64,000 nucleotides of DNA. Source: Sphingobacterium endophyticum. Its GTDB lineage: Bacteria > Bacteroidota > Bacteroidia > Sphingobacteriales > Sphingobacteriaceae. The position numbers and the translations under genes are program-made. Numbering within the stretch: the stretch's first letter is position 1; every line of letters starts with the position of its first letter. The stretch covers positions 1 through 64,000 of the forward strand of contig NZ_SMMI01000016.1 of assembly GCF_009733535.1 (NCBI RefSeq), written 5' to 3'. Below the pieces are notes generated by a model, which saw only the letters and a program-made list of their open reading frames with translations, was not told the DNA's origin and searched no databases. Positions 9,047-16,518 of this stretch are shown one piece after another.

Positions 9047-11236
9047 ATGCAACAAATTAAATGTGAAGATGAGAGAATTCAATACCTTGGATTACTTCAA
9101 GACCTCGGATTTTTAATCATTTTTGACCAACAGGGGTTTTTAATTGCAGTAAGTGATCAAATTGATCAATATCTACCATTACAAACAGCAGACAATCTTA
9201 TTGGTAAGCATATTTCAGAATTAACGATATCTGATTTCCAACTCGACGAATTTATAAAGAATACAGTTGCAGAAATTAGTAAGATTAATGATTTCAAGAA
9301 GATTACTGAAAAAGTTGACCTTGCAGATCAAGAATTTTATATTACAATTTCAAATTTTAACAATTTAATCTATGTTGAATTTGAAAGATGTATAATTCAC
9401 GAACAAAATAACAGGAACTTATTTAACAACAGATTGATTGCTCTTCAGAATGAAGAACAAGATGTTTGGAAAGTGCTTTCAGATATTTTATCAGAAAATT
9501 TGAATGTTGACCGATTGATGGTCTACCAATTCAATGAAGATAATAGTGGAATTGTCATTGCTGAGGCTTTAAAACATTCAGGATTAGATTCCTACTTAGG
9601 ATTAAATTATCCTGAATTTGACATTCCGCGTCAAGCCAGAGAATTATATAAAACAGTGCATTGCAGATTTATAACTGACGTAGATGCAAAACCATCGAGA
9701 ATAATCAGTAAAGATAATCAGGAGATAAACCTGCAAAACATATCCTTGAGACGTCTATCTCCTATACATTTACAATATCTCAAAAATGCTGGGTTTCAAT
9801 CAAGCATTAGTTTTTCGATAATCATTCAGGGCGAATTATGGGGATTAGTATGTTGCCAAAATATTGAACCTAAACATATCGACTTAGCAGTTCGAAATTT
9901 TTCCTTGATGGCAACCAACTTTGCTGCAAATAAATTCCAGCAATTAGAGGATAAAGAAAGGCTGGAATACTTTAGGGAAGTTCAAGAATTAGAATTGACC
10001 TTAAAGGAAAAGCTTCTATTGAAAAGCAATATATTTCCCGAATTGAAGTTGTATGCAAAGGAACTAATGGATGTCTTAGATGCCGATGGTATTGCAATTG
10101 GATTTGAGGATTCTATTTATTTAGAAGGGATTACACCGGAAAAGGAATCATTAAGATCATCATTACCTTTGGTTAGTTCATTATCTACCGAGCATTTATT
10201 TATAAGTCATCATCTTTCCAAATTTCCTGATCTTTTCAAGAGTTATCAACACGATATTGCTGGTATAGCAATAGCGGAAATTGATCGTAAAAAGGATTTC
10301 TTTATTGCCTGGTTTAGAAAAGAAATTGTACTTGATAGAAGTTGGGCGGGGAAGCCCGAAAAAATCTATGAAGAGGATAAATTAGAAGGTAAGTTAAAAC
10401 CTTCTCCTCGAACGTCTTTTACAGCTTGGCGAGAGCAAGTTGCTGGAACTTCGAGAATATGGACTAAAAAGCAATTGTATTTTGTCACTAGAATTCGAGA
10501 ACTTTTAAGGGATTCTTTAATCAATAAGGCTGTTGAAATTGACAATCTCAATAAACAACTCATTGAGATGAACAATTCATTGGATACCTATGCTTATACT
10601 ATAAGTCATGACTTGAAAAATCCACTATCTGCTATAAAAGTTTCTACTGAATTTCTACAATATAGACAGGATGTCAAACCTGAGCTATTAAAAAAAATGA
10701 CCACAAATATTTTAGACTCAGTACATATCATTCTTAATATGTTAGATAAAATTCACCAGTTCTCAAAAGCTAGCTCATTTAATTTTGAAAGAGAAATGGT
10801 TGAACCTGATAATTTTATTAATGAGATTATTGAAATGAGCAAACATAGATTTGGATCTAATAATGTTGAAGTCAAAGTTGGCAAATTAATGGCTGTTCAG
10901 GGAGAGAAAACTTTATTATATCAACTTTTTTTAAATATCATAGGAAATGCAGTAAAATACTCTGGTAAAACAGAATATGCTAAAGTTGAAATAAATTCTG
11001 CCCTTACTGATAATGGTATTATCTACATAATTAGTGATAATGGTATTGGTATAGCTGAGGATGAATTAGCATCTATCTATGAAATGTTCAAGAGAATGTC
11101 GAACTCCTCAGGATATGAAGGATCAGGTGTTGGTATGGCTATCGTAAAAAGGATATCTGACAAATTAGGGATAGATATTTCAATTAAAAGTAAAATCAAT
11201 GAAGGAACTACAGTTAAATTGATGTTCCCATTATAA
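9047..11236 (+). CDS. Bacteriophytochrome histidine kinase
   Basis: This red/far-red photoreceptor kinase has the full PAS-GAF-PHY-HisKA-HATPase layout in 729 residues. The biliverdin-attaching cysteine is at C6 inside CEDERIQYLGLLQ, aligning with the canonical bacteriophytochrome CExExIHxPGxIQxHG but with the H, P and second H replaced by Q12, L14 and D19. In the GAF domain Y160, D192 (FDIP, canonical PASDIP) and H241 (SPIH) are kept; the PHY tongue has WAG (W433) and PRTSF (454-458). The kinase core has the H box with H521 (YTISHDLKNPLSAI), the N box (NIIGNAVKYSG), and the G boxes DNGIGI and GSGVGM. No response regulator gene is adjacent. A heme oxygenase that could make biliverdin is encoded at 61560. 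Light sensing is inferred from the conserved pocket. Confidence 0.93.
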   Translation: MQQIKCEDERIQYLGLLQDLGFLIIFDQQGFLIAVSDQIDQYLPLQTADNLIGKHISELTISDFQLDEFIKNTVAEISKINDFKKITEKVDLADQEFYITISNFNNLIYVEFERCIIHEQNNRNLFNNRLIALQNEEQDVWKVLSDILSENLNVDRLMVYQFNEDNSGIVIAEALKHSGLDSYLGLNYPEFDIPRQARELYKTVHCRFITDVDAKPSRIISKDNQEINLQNISLRRLSPIHLQYLKNAGFQSSISFSIIIQGELWGLVCCQNIEPKHIDLAVRNFSLMATNFAANKFQQLEDKERLEYFREVQELELTLKEKLLLKSNIFPELKLYAKELMDVLDADGIAIGFEDSIYLEGITPEKESLRSSLPLVSSLSTEHLFISHHLSKFPDLFKSYQHDIAGIAIAEIDRKKDFFIAWFRKEIVLDRSWAGKPEKIYEEDKLEGKLKPSPRTSFTAWREQVAGTSRIWTKKQLYFVTRIRELLRDSLINKAVEIDNLNKQLIEMNNSLDTYAYTISHDLKNPLSAIKVSTEFLQYRQDVKPELLKKMTTNILDSVHIILNMLDKIHQFSKASSFNFEREMVEPDNFINEIIEMSKHRFGSNNVEVKVGKLMAVQGEKTLLYQLFLNIIGNAVKYSGKTEYAKVEINSALTDNGIIYIISDNGIGIAEDELASIYEMFKRMSNSSGYEGSGVGMAIVKRISDKLGIDISIKSKINEGTTVKLMFPL

Positions 11237-11294
11237 AAGAAATTGAGAATGGATTATCATCATTCACTCCGTTTTCAAATAAACGAATATATAT

Positions 11295-11318
11295 TAGCTC
11301 CTTAAGGAGCTATTTTTA
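11295..11318 (+). terminator. Terminator after phytochrome gene
   Basis: A 7-bp stem TAGCTCC/GGAGCTA with a TTAA loop is followed by TTTTTATTT. It is 58 bases after the phytochrome stop codon. Confidence 0.75.
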
Positions 11319-11348
11319 TTTATATTATCCACAAAATAAATCTAACTA

Positions 11349-11576
11349 ATGAAGATAATTGTTATAACTGGACAACTTTACGTTGAAGACAGGAACAAAC
11401 TCACCAAACAGGTTGATATTGATATGAGTAAAAAATTAAATATCGAACTTGAAGAGCGTTTAAAAGAATACGATGGGATGAATTTAAAATTAACTGGACC
11501 TGTTCAGACTCATTTTGAAGAACCTATAAATTATTTAAAAGTCTATTATTCAGCAACATTTATAGTGGAAGAATAA
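11349..11576 (+). CDS. Small hypothetical protein (75 aa)
   Basis: I do not recognise this protein. It begins with a beta-strand-like KIIVITGQLYVEDRNKL segment, has a charged central helix (KKLNIELEERLKEYDG) and ends with strand-like segments (NYLKVYYSATFIVEE), so a small alpha/beta domain is plausible. It has no signal peptide or membrane helix. It sits alone between the phytochrome terminator and the sigma factor gene, with its own ATG just after the terminator. Balanced residue use supports coding, but nothing else does. Confidence 0.5.
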   Translation: MKIIVITGQLYVEDRNKLTKQVDIDMSKKLNIELEERLKEYDGMNLKLTGPVQTHFEEPINYLKVYYSATFIVEE

Positions 11577-11647
11577 AATAGAAGCTATTAATTTTAATTA
11601 TTTTAAAATATTTAAAGTAAAATCATTTTTAAATCGTCTATGGCCTT

Positions 11648-12223
11648 ATGGACGAAGCACAGCTAGAAAACATGTCGGATCGGGATTCTAAATCTTTTTC
11701 GGCCATTGTCAAAGAGAATGGCGGACAATTACTGCGTTTTGTAAAAGCGAGGGTGCAAAAGACTGCCGATGCGGAGGATATTTTACAAGAGGTATGGTTT
11801 CAATTTTCAAGAGTTACAAATATTGATGATTTGGGAAATGCTGGTGCTTGGCTATATGCAGTAACCCGGAATAAAATTACGGACAGTTATAGAAAAAAGA
11901 AGAATGAGTCATTAGATGAGCTTACCGAATTCGGTGATGAGGACTCCTTCCCTATTGCTCATCTCTTGGTAGCAGAAGAAAGCGACAATGCAGAACTTAA
12001 AATGTTTAAGGATATTTTTTGGGATGAATTGATGAAAGCCTTAGAAGAGTTACCTGAAAAACAACGTAAGGTATTTATCTTGAATGAAATAGAGGAATTA
12101 ACCTTACAACAGATAGCGGATATTGAAAATGAAAATATAAAGACTATTATCAGCCGAAAAAGTTATGCAGTTAAACATCTGCGATTAAGGTTGAGAGGGT
12201 TATATGATGAATTAAAGTCTTAA
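11648..12223 (+). CDS. ECF-type sigma-70 family RNA polymerase sigma factor
   Basis: The 191-aa protein has sigma region 2 (about 15-85, including DAEDILQEVWFQFSR and WLYAVTRNKITDSYRKKK) and region 4 (about 130-185, LEELPEKQRKVFILNEIEELTLQQIADIENENIKTIISR). It has no region 3 or region 1.1, so it is an extracytoplasmic-function class sigma factor. No classical anti-sigma gene follows; instead a small membrane protein is encoded 12 bases downstream, then another membrane protein and an Hsp20 chaperone, suggesting a stress regulon set. Control by one of the small membrane proteins is a guess. Confidence 0.93.
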   Translation: MDEAQLENMSDRDSKSFSAIVKENGGQLLRFVKARVQKTADAEDILQEVWFQFSRVTNIDDLGNAGAWLYAVTRNKITDSYRKKKNESLDELTEFGDEDSFPIAHLLVAEESDNAELKMFKDIFWDELMKALEELPEKQRKVFILNEIEELTLQQIADIENENIKTIISRKSYAVKHLRLRLRGLYDELKS

Positions 12224-12235
12224 AAAAAATTAGTG

Positions 12236-12574
12236 ATGAACACAGAATTGAAAAATAGAAGAAAAGGAAAGAAAATTTTTATTGGATTGGTGATTGTTGC
12301 CTTGTTCTTTTTGGTAGTTGCCTTATTCCAGGTTCTATGGAATAATTTGATGCCTGAAATCTTTGGTCTAAGAACAATTAGTTATTGTCAATCTTTAGGG
12401 TTGCTTGTTTTATCGAAGATTCTTTTTGGGGGAGGATTTGGTCGGCCAGGTGGAGGTTTTCGCAGAAAATTTAGAAGGGATAGAACATTGGACAGCTCTG
12501 ATATAAGTGAAGAGGATAAGGAAAAGTTACGTGAAGAATGGAGACGGAGATTTGATTCCAAATGTAGATTTTAA
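12236..12574 (+). CDS. Small membrane protein following the sigma factor
   Basis: The protein of about 112 residues has one long hydrophobic segment (FIGLVIVALFFLVVALFQVLW, about 15-37), a second moderately hydrophobic stretch (LGLLVLSKILFGGG) and a strongly basic, glycine-rich region (FGRPGGGFRRKFRRD), and ends with a charged SEEDKEKLREEWRRRF helix. I choose the ATG at 12236; the preceding codon in frame is GTG. It lies 12 bases after the sigma gene and so is probably co-transcribed. I do not recognise the family firmly. A position directly after an ECF sigma factor is where a membrane regulator is often found, but no anti-sigma motif is visible. Confidence 0.7.
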   Translation: MNTELKNRRKGKKIFIGLVIVALFFLVVALFQVLWNNLMPEIFGLRTISYCQSLGLLVLSKILFGGGFGRPGGGFRRKFRRDRTLDSSDISEEDKEKLREEWRRRFDSKCRF

Positions 12575-12619
12575 GGTGCTGAGAATATAAATTGAAAAAA
12601 AATCAAATTTTTTAAAGTA

Positions 12620-12658
12620 AAAGGCCGGGTATAGGCGTCTACTACATCAAAGGCCTTT
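12620..12658 (+). promoter_or_regulatory. Inverted repeat AAAGGCC/GGCCTTT in intergenic leader
   Basis: A 7-bp perfect inverted repeat with a 25-base spacer (AAAGGCC at 12620-12626, GGCCTTT at 12652-12658) lies between the sigma-factor pair and the following membrane protein gene, 23 bases before its ATG. It could be an operator, an RNA leader stem or a weak attenuator. No T-tract follows, so it is not a good terminator. Confidence 0.3.
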
Positions 12659-12680
12659 AAATAATTAAAAAATTAAAAAC

Positions 12681-12971
12681 ATGAAAAATAAAATTCGATT
12701 TATAATCCCGAGACTTTTAGTTATAACAGCTGTCGTCGGTATAGTAAGCTTAATTATTGGAGCGATTTTTAAAATCCTTCTTTTAGCTACCATCTTATTT
12801 TCAGTCGGAGCTTTAATTTATTCCAAAATTAGAAAACACAAAATGGAAGAAAATTATCTTTCAGCAATTGACAGAAATGATGACTATTATTTATCATATA
12901 AAAAGCATGCTGTAATACCAGTACAATATGCTAAAAGAACGAGTAAACCTACGATAATCCCTATTTATTAA
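12681..12971 (+). CDS. Small membrane protein (96 aa)
   Basis: The N-terminal half is a hydrophobic hairpin (about 9-47: RLLVITAVVGIVSLIIGAIF and ILLLATILFSVGALIY), and the C-terminal half is basic and polar (KIRKHKMEENYLSAIDRND to the end), probably cytoplasmic. The gene lies 18 bases before the Hsp20 gene and so is probably co-transcribed with it. I do not recognise a named family. Confidence 0.72.
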   Translation: MKNKIRFIIPRLLVITAVVGIVSLIIGAIFKILLLATILFSVGALIYSKIRKHKMEENYLSAIDRNDDYYLSYKKHAVIPVQYAKRTSKPTIIPIY

Positions 12972-12989
12972 TTCATTAAAAAAAAGAAA

Positions 12990-13427
12990 ATGTTTAGAAG
13001 AGAACAATATAATCGCACAGCACAAGACAATCAGTGTCGTCATAATTTAAGAAGAAAATTTGACCGCTTTATGAATGAATCAGGTTCATTTGGAAGAAAC
13101 AATAAAGCTTATATTCCGGTCAACATTGCAGAGAATGAAGAATTCTACCAAGTTCAGGTATATGCAGCGGGAAGAAGCAAAGAACAATTTCAAGTCAATA
13201 TAAACGATCAAATTTTGACCATCAGCTGTAAGGAAGCAGAACTTGAGCCAGGAATGAAATATATTTATCAGGAACAGCAACTGAGTGCTTTTGAAAGAGC
13301 ATTCCAATTACAGGATGAAGTATTTTTGGACAATGTACATGCAAGTTTTGAAGACGGTGTGCTCACCGTCATTCTTCAAAAAGATCCTACAAAGATTAAA
13401 CCAGCTCAGGAAGTTGTTGTATCTTAA
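12990..13427 (+). CDS. Hsp20/alpha-crystallin small heat-shock protein
   Basis: The 145-aa protein carries an alpha-crystallin domain from about residue 40 (AYIPVNIAENEEFYQVQVYAAG) through ISCKE, FERAFQLQDEVFLDNVHASFEDGVLTVILQK (about 100-130), with the strand order of the family and the conserved A-x-x-x-(D/E)G-V-L-x-V motif. The N-terminal arm is short and basic, and the C-terminal tail ends VVVS, a possible degenerate I-x-I oligomerisation motif. It acts as an ATP-independent holdase for unfolding proteins in the cytoplasm. It ends the sigma factor/membrane protein cluster and is followed by a terminator. Confidence 0.95.
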   Translation: MFRREQYNRTAQDNQCRHNLRRKFDRFMNESGSFGRNNKAYIPVNIAENEEFYQVQVYAAGRSKEQFQVNINDQILTISCKEAELEPGMKYIYQEQQLSAFERAFQLQDEVFLDNVHASFEDGVLTVILQKDPTKIKPAQEVVVS

Positions 13428-13451
13428 AAAATCAGTTAAGAATATTTTTAT

Positions 13452-13480
13452 AAAGAGCAGTCTTAGGATTGCTCTTTTAC
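13452..13480 (+). terminator. Terminator after hsp20
   Basis: An 11-bp stem (AAAGAGCAGTC with GATTGCTCTTT, including G-T pairs) with a TTAG loop and a following TTTT run lies 24 bases after the Hsp20 stop codon. Confidence 0.8.
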
Positions 13481-13519
13481 TTTTAAACGAACGTCGCAGA
13501 ATTTTACTATTTTAATACG

Positions 13520-13918
13520 ATGAAGTTTAAATATAAAGTCAATCCTATTGGTCTCTTAATTCAAATAGGCATGTTAGGTCTTGCCTATGTTTTATTTTTT
13601 ACAAGAAAAAAAGAATCACTGAGATTTGATTTTATTTATCAACGGCTTCCAGATTTTCATACACATGTATCAAATTTCTCAATTTCCTATATTATCATTT
13701 CAGGAGTAGGTTTTCTTTGGCTTTTAATTGGGATACCTTTTCGTATAATAATTTACTTTTCATTACTCATTATTACCATTAATATAATTTATGAATTTTG
13801 GATTCCAATATTAAATACAATTGATAAGGTAGATGCCTATTATGGAATATTTGGCAGTTTATTAGCAGTAGTTCAGCTGTTTTTTATTCATAAATGTTGT
13901 TTAAAACCAATTGAATAG
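13520..13918 (+). CDS. Hypothetical membrane protein (132 aa)
   Basis: The protein has about four hydrophobic segments (10-24 IGLLIQIGMLGLAYVLFF, 50-70 ISYIIISGVGFLWLLIGI, 74-98 IIIYFSLLIITINIIYEFW, 108-126 YGIFGSLLAVVQLFFI) with little soluble sequence. It starts after the Hsp20 terminator and is convergent with the nucleotidase gene. I do not recognise a family. Confidence 0.65.
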   Translation: MKFKYKVNPIGLLIQIGMLGLAYVLFFTRKKESLRFDFIYQRLPDFHTHVSNFSISYIIISGVGFLWLLIGIPFRIIIYFSLLIITINIIYEFWIPILNTIDKVDAYYGIFGSLLAVVQLFFIHKCCLKPIE

Positions 13919-13941
13919 GAAATTATTTAATTTCCAAAGAT

Positions 13942-14475
13942 TTAATTTCCAAAGAAGTACTTTTCTACAGCCTTCCAATCATTCATTCTTTCAAATCCTA
14001 GCTCATTAATATTATGGTAAGCATTAAATAATAGTCCTTTACCTGAAAATGAACGCAAGTTATAGATATGATCATCAATCATATAATCGGCCTTAATTAT
14101 ACTTTTATCACCACAAAATACGACCTGCTGCCAAGTTATAAATGGAAAATACTCCTTTAACCATTCAAACTTTTCAACTAAACTCCAAGGGAATTCCATC
14201 GCTGCAGAGACTATATAAATATTAAAATTATCATTCAATCGCTTTACCACATCTTGCGCCGAGGAATTTAGAGGTAAAGTTCTAAAGAAATCAGGTTTTT
14301 CAAGGTAGCGATATACAGCTTTAGGATCTTCAAAACATTCAGCTTCTGGTTTTCCTTGAATTTCTTCCTCAGTTATTGATATTCCTGTTTCGATAAAATG
14401 ATATGCCAGATAATGCGCCATATTGTTGGCAAGGACGCCATCCATATCAATAGCAATTGTTTTTCGAGTTGACAT
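13942..14475 (-). CDS. 5'(3')-deoxyribonucleotidase-like HAD phosphatase
   Basis: The 177-aa protein begins with the HAD motif DMDGVLA (nucleophile D10, acid/base D12), followed by FRTLPLNSSAQDVVKRL, a motif II serine in IYIVSAAMEFPWSL, a lysine in GDKSIIKADYMIDD and motif IV acidic residues in MIDDHIYNL. This pattern is that of the NT5C 5' nucleotidase/deoxyribonucleotidase family, which dephosphorylates (deoxy)nucleoside monophosphates. It is cytoplasmic, monocistronic and divergent from the polyamine operon 44 bases away. Confidence 0.88.
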   Translation of the reverse strand: MSTRKTIAIDMDGVLANNMAHYLAYHFIETGISITEEEIQGKPEAECFEDPKAVYRYLEKPDFFRTLPLNSSAQDVVKRLNDNFNIYIVSAAMEFPWSLVEKFEWLKEYFPFITWQQVVFCGDKSIIKADYMIDDHIYNLRSFSGKGLLFNAYHNINELGFERMNDWKAVEKYFFGN

Positions 14476-14519
14476 ATTGAAAGATATGAATTATATTCGG
14501 GCTATCAATTATTAATTTA

Positions 14520-14879
14520 ATGGAGGATAATTATAGGCCAGGGAAACATTTGTTGCTTACCCTTCAAGTTTCGGATCAAAATTTACTATGTGATTTAGAA
14601 TCCTTTATGCTATTTACATCAGTCAATTTGGAAAAATTCGATTTGAAAATGGTTGGTCAATCTTCACATATTTTTGAAGGAAATGGTTTTACTGCAGCAG
14701 TTTGTTTAATGGAGTCTCATATCTGTATCCATACATGGCCGGAATACAATCAGTTAACATTAGATATCTATCTCTGTAATTACTTGAAAGACAATTCTAA
14801 AAAAGTAATAGAACTAGGAAATGCTTATAAAGCATATTTTTCATCCAATGTATTAAACGAAACATTAGTAAATCGATAA
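14520..14879 (+). CDS. speD: S-adenosylmethionine decarboxylase proenzyme
   Basis: This is a class 1b prokaryotic AdoMet decarboxylase of 119 residues, which makes the aminopropyl donor for spermidine synthesis. The self-cleavage site that creates the pyruvoyl group is E65-S66 in MESHICIHTWPE; H71 and C86 follow at exactly the spacing known for the Thermotoga maritima enzyme (S63, H68, C83). It is the first gene of a five-gene operon, three bases before the DUF4178 gene, and encodes the donor-forming partner of the spermidine synthase-like protein downstream. Confidence 0.93.
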   Translation: MEDNYRPGKHLLLTLQVSDQNLLCDLESFMLFTSVNLEKFDLKMVGQSSHIFEGNGFTAAVCLMESHICIHTWPEYNQLTLDIYLCNYLKDNSKKVIELGNAYKAYFSSNVLNETLVNR

Positions 14880-14882
14880 CCT

Positions 14883-16292
14883 ATGGAAATAATATGTCTT
14901 AATTGTTCTCATAAACAAAAATTTCCATTAGAAGTTTACGACTATTTAGGTTATGTCTGCCCATCCTGTCATGCGTATTATGCAGGATCACACCCTGATT
15001 ATTGGGTTTATAGGAAAACATTTGAACCCTTGAAAACGCCACAATGGCCTTCCCTTTCAGAATTTATTTTGGTGGGCAATAATCACCCATGTATCATTAC
15101 AAAAATCCAACGAAAGAGTAGTTCAGGAATCAGCAATGAATATGTAGGATTAACTAAAGAAGACAAAGATGTATTTTTCAGCGATGGTGAAGATTACTAT
15201 TGCATCCTCGCCAGTATTCCTTTTAATGAAAGGAGAATTGATAGAAATACACTTACTTATAATCAAAGGAAATATGTTTTAGAAGAAACTATTGAACAAA
15301 CGGTGGTTTATGCTGAAGGCTTTATATTTGAAGATTTAGAAGAAAAATCATTAGCTAGTTCCTATATAGATCAATCAAGTGATGATCGTTTTATTTCTGA
15401 AGAGATTATTAACGGCGAAAAGGAATACTACTTAGGAACGTATTGGAGCAGGGATCAATATTTAAGTTTATTTGATAAATATAGATCTCATAAGGATTTA
15501 TCTGGGAAATTGGGCACCAAGCTTCTTATGATTTTCATCCCCTTAATTATTCTTCCTGCATTAGTATTTTTTTTTTACAACAAACCTCATAGGATAATTC
15601 AAACTATAGAGTTCAATGAAACATTTTCTGGTCCTAGCATCAATAATAGCTTTGTTTCAACAGCTTTTGAACTAAAGGGAAATGTTAACAAAACGCTGAA
15701 ATATGAAGGATTTTCAATTCCCAACCAATCCAGCATACAACTTAAAATGAGCTTGGTGAACGAACGCACCAATGAAGTCATAAATTTACGTCCAATACTC
15801 CATCAACATAACATTCCAGACCAAAATAAGGAGGGAGCTTATGCAAACGCCATCGACATTGACTTTTGTAGAGTAGCTCCAGGGAAATACCATTTAATCT
15901 ATGAAACTTCAGGAAGTTCGACAGACAATTCTCCCTTAAAATTGGAAGAAAGAATCAAATTAATGTATGGTGGGCTTAGTTATATGCCTTTGATTGTTAC
16001 CTATATTGCTTTAATTATAGGGGTTTTAGTTGTAGGTGCAGGAATTGTATCAATAGATAATCTTAAAAAATATAGCCATGAGAATCCTCCAAGTTCCATT
16101 AAACTCATAAGTAAATCAGGTTTCATCATTTATTATCCAGCCATGTTTTTATTGATGTTTGGATTACAATATTTCAATGAAAGAAAAAGCTGTGAATCGA
16201 GGATTAATATAGACAATCAAGTAGACCATACGGGAACTGGAAGTTCCAGAACATATTTTAGAAGATCACTTATTACAGGAAGTCATAAATAA
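14883..16292 (+). CDS. DUF4178 membrane protein with N-terminal zinc ribbon
   Basis: The 469-aa protein begins with a zinc-ribbon-like pair of CxxC knuckles (C5/C8 and C26/C29). It is followed by a beta-rich DUF4178 region (about 55-200, with repeated YVGLTKEDKDVFFSDGEDYYCI-like strands), then one membrane helix (about 208-232), an extracytoplasmic-looking beta domain (235-355) and two C-terminal membrane helices (about 360-388 and 403-428). DUF4178 proteins are repeatedly found with spermidine synthase-like and DUF350 proteins, which is the arrangement here. Function is unknown; a membrane scaffold or sensor role is inference. It overlaps no gene but is spaced by 3 and 7 bases from its neighbours. 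Confidence 0.8.
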   Translation: MEIICLNCSHKQKFPLEVYDYLGYVCPSCHAYYAGSHPDYWVYRKTFEPLKTPQWPSLSEFILVGNNHPCIITKIQRKSSSGISNEYVGLTKEDKDVFFSDGEDYYCILASIPFNERRIDRNTLTYNQRKYVLEETIEQTVVYAEGFIFEDLEEKSLASSYIDQSSDDRFISEEIINGEKEYYLGTYWSRDQYLSLFDKYRSHKDLSGKLGTKLLMIFIPLIILPALVFFFYNKPHRIIQTIEFNETFSGPSINNSFVSTAFELKGNVNKTLKYEGFSIPNQSSIQLKMSLVNERTNEVINLRPILHQHNIPDQNKEGAYANAIDIDFCRVAPGKYHLIYETSGSSTDNSPLKLEERIKLMYGGLSYMPLIVTYIALIIGVLVVGAGIVSIDNLKKYSHENPPSSIKLISKSGFIIYYPAMFLLMFGLQYFNERKSCESRINIDNQVDHTGTGSSRTYFRRSLITGSHK

Positions 16293-16299
16293 ACATAAT

Positions 16300-16518
16300 A
16301 TGAATTACGATTATTTTTTCAAAGGCATAGCAGCCTCCGTTATCTATTCTTTAATAGGAATTATTATCCTATTGCTTGCTTATTTGTTAATAGAAAAATT
16401 GACCCCAGAGAAATCATGGCAAGAAATTGTTCAAAATAAAAATGTTGCTTTAGCTATCGTTTTTGCAAGTTTTATATTAGGGATTTCGATTATTATAGCT
16501 GCTTCCATACATGGATAG
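16300..16518 (+). CDS. DUF350 small membrane protein
   Basis: The 72-aa protein has two membrane helices (about 8-30 and 48-70) separated by a polar KLTPEKSWQEIVQNKN loop, and the sequence NVALAIVFASFILGISIIIAASIHG typical of DUF350. DUF350 proteins such as E. coli YjfL occur near PspA-like and polyamine or glutathionylspermidine genes. It overlaps the downstream spermidine synthase-like gene by 8 bases. The molecular function is unknown. Confidence 0.85.
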   Translation: MNYDYFFKGIAASVIYSLIGIIILLLAYLLIEKLTPEKSWQEIVQNKNVALAIVFASFILGISIIIAASIHG

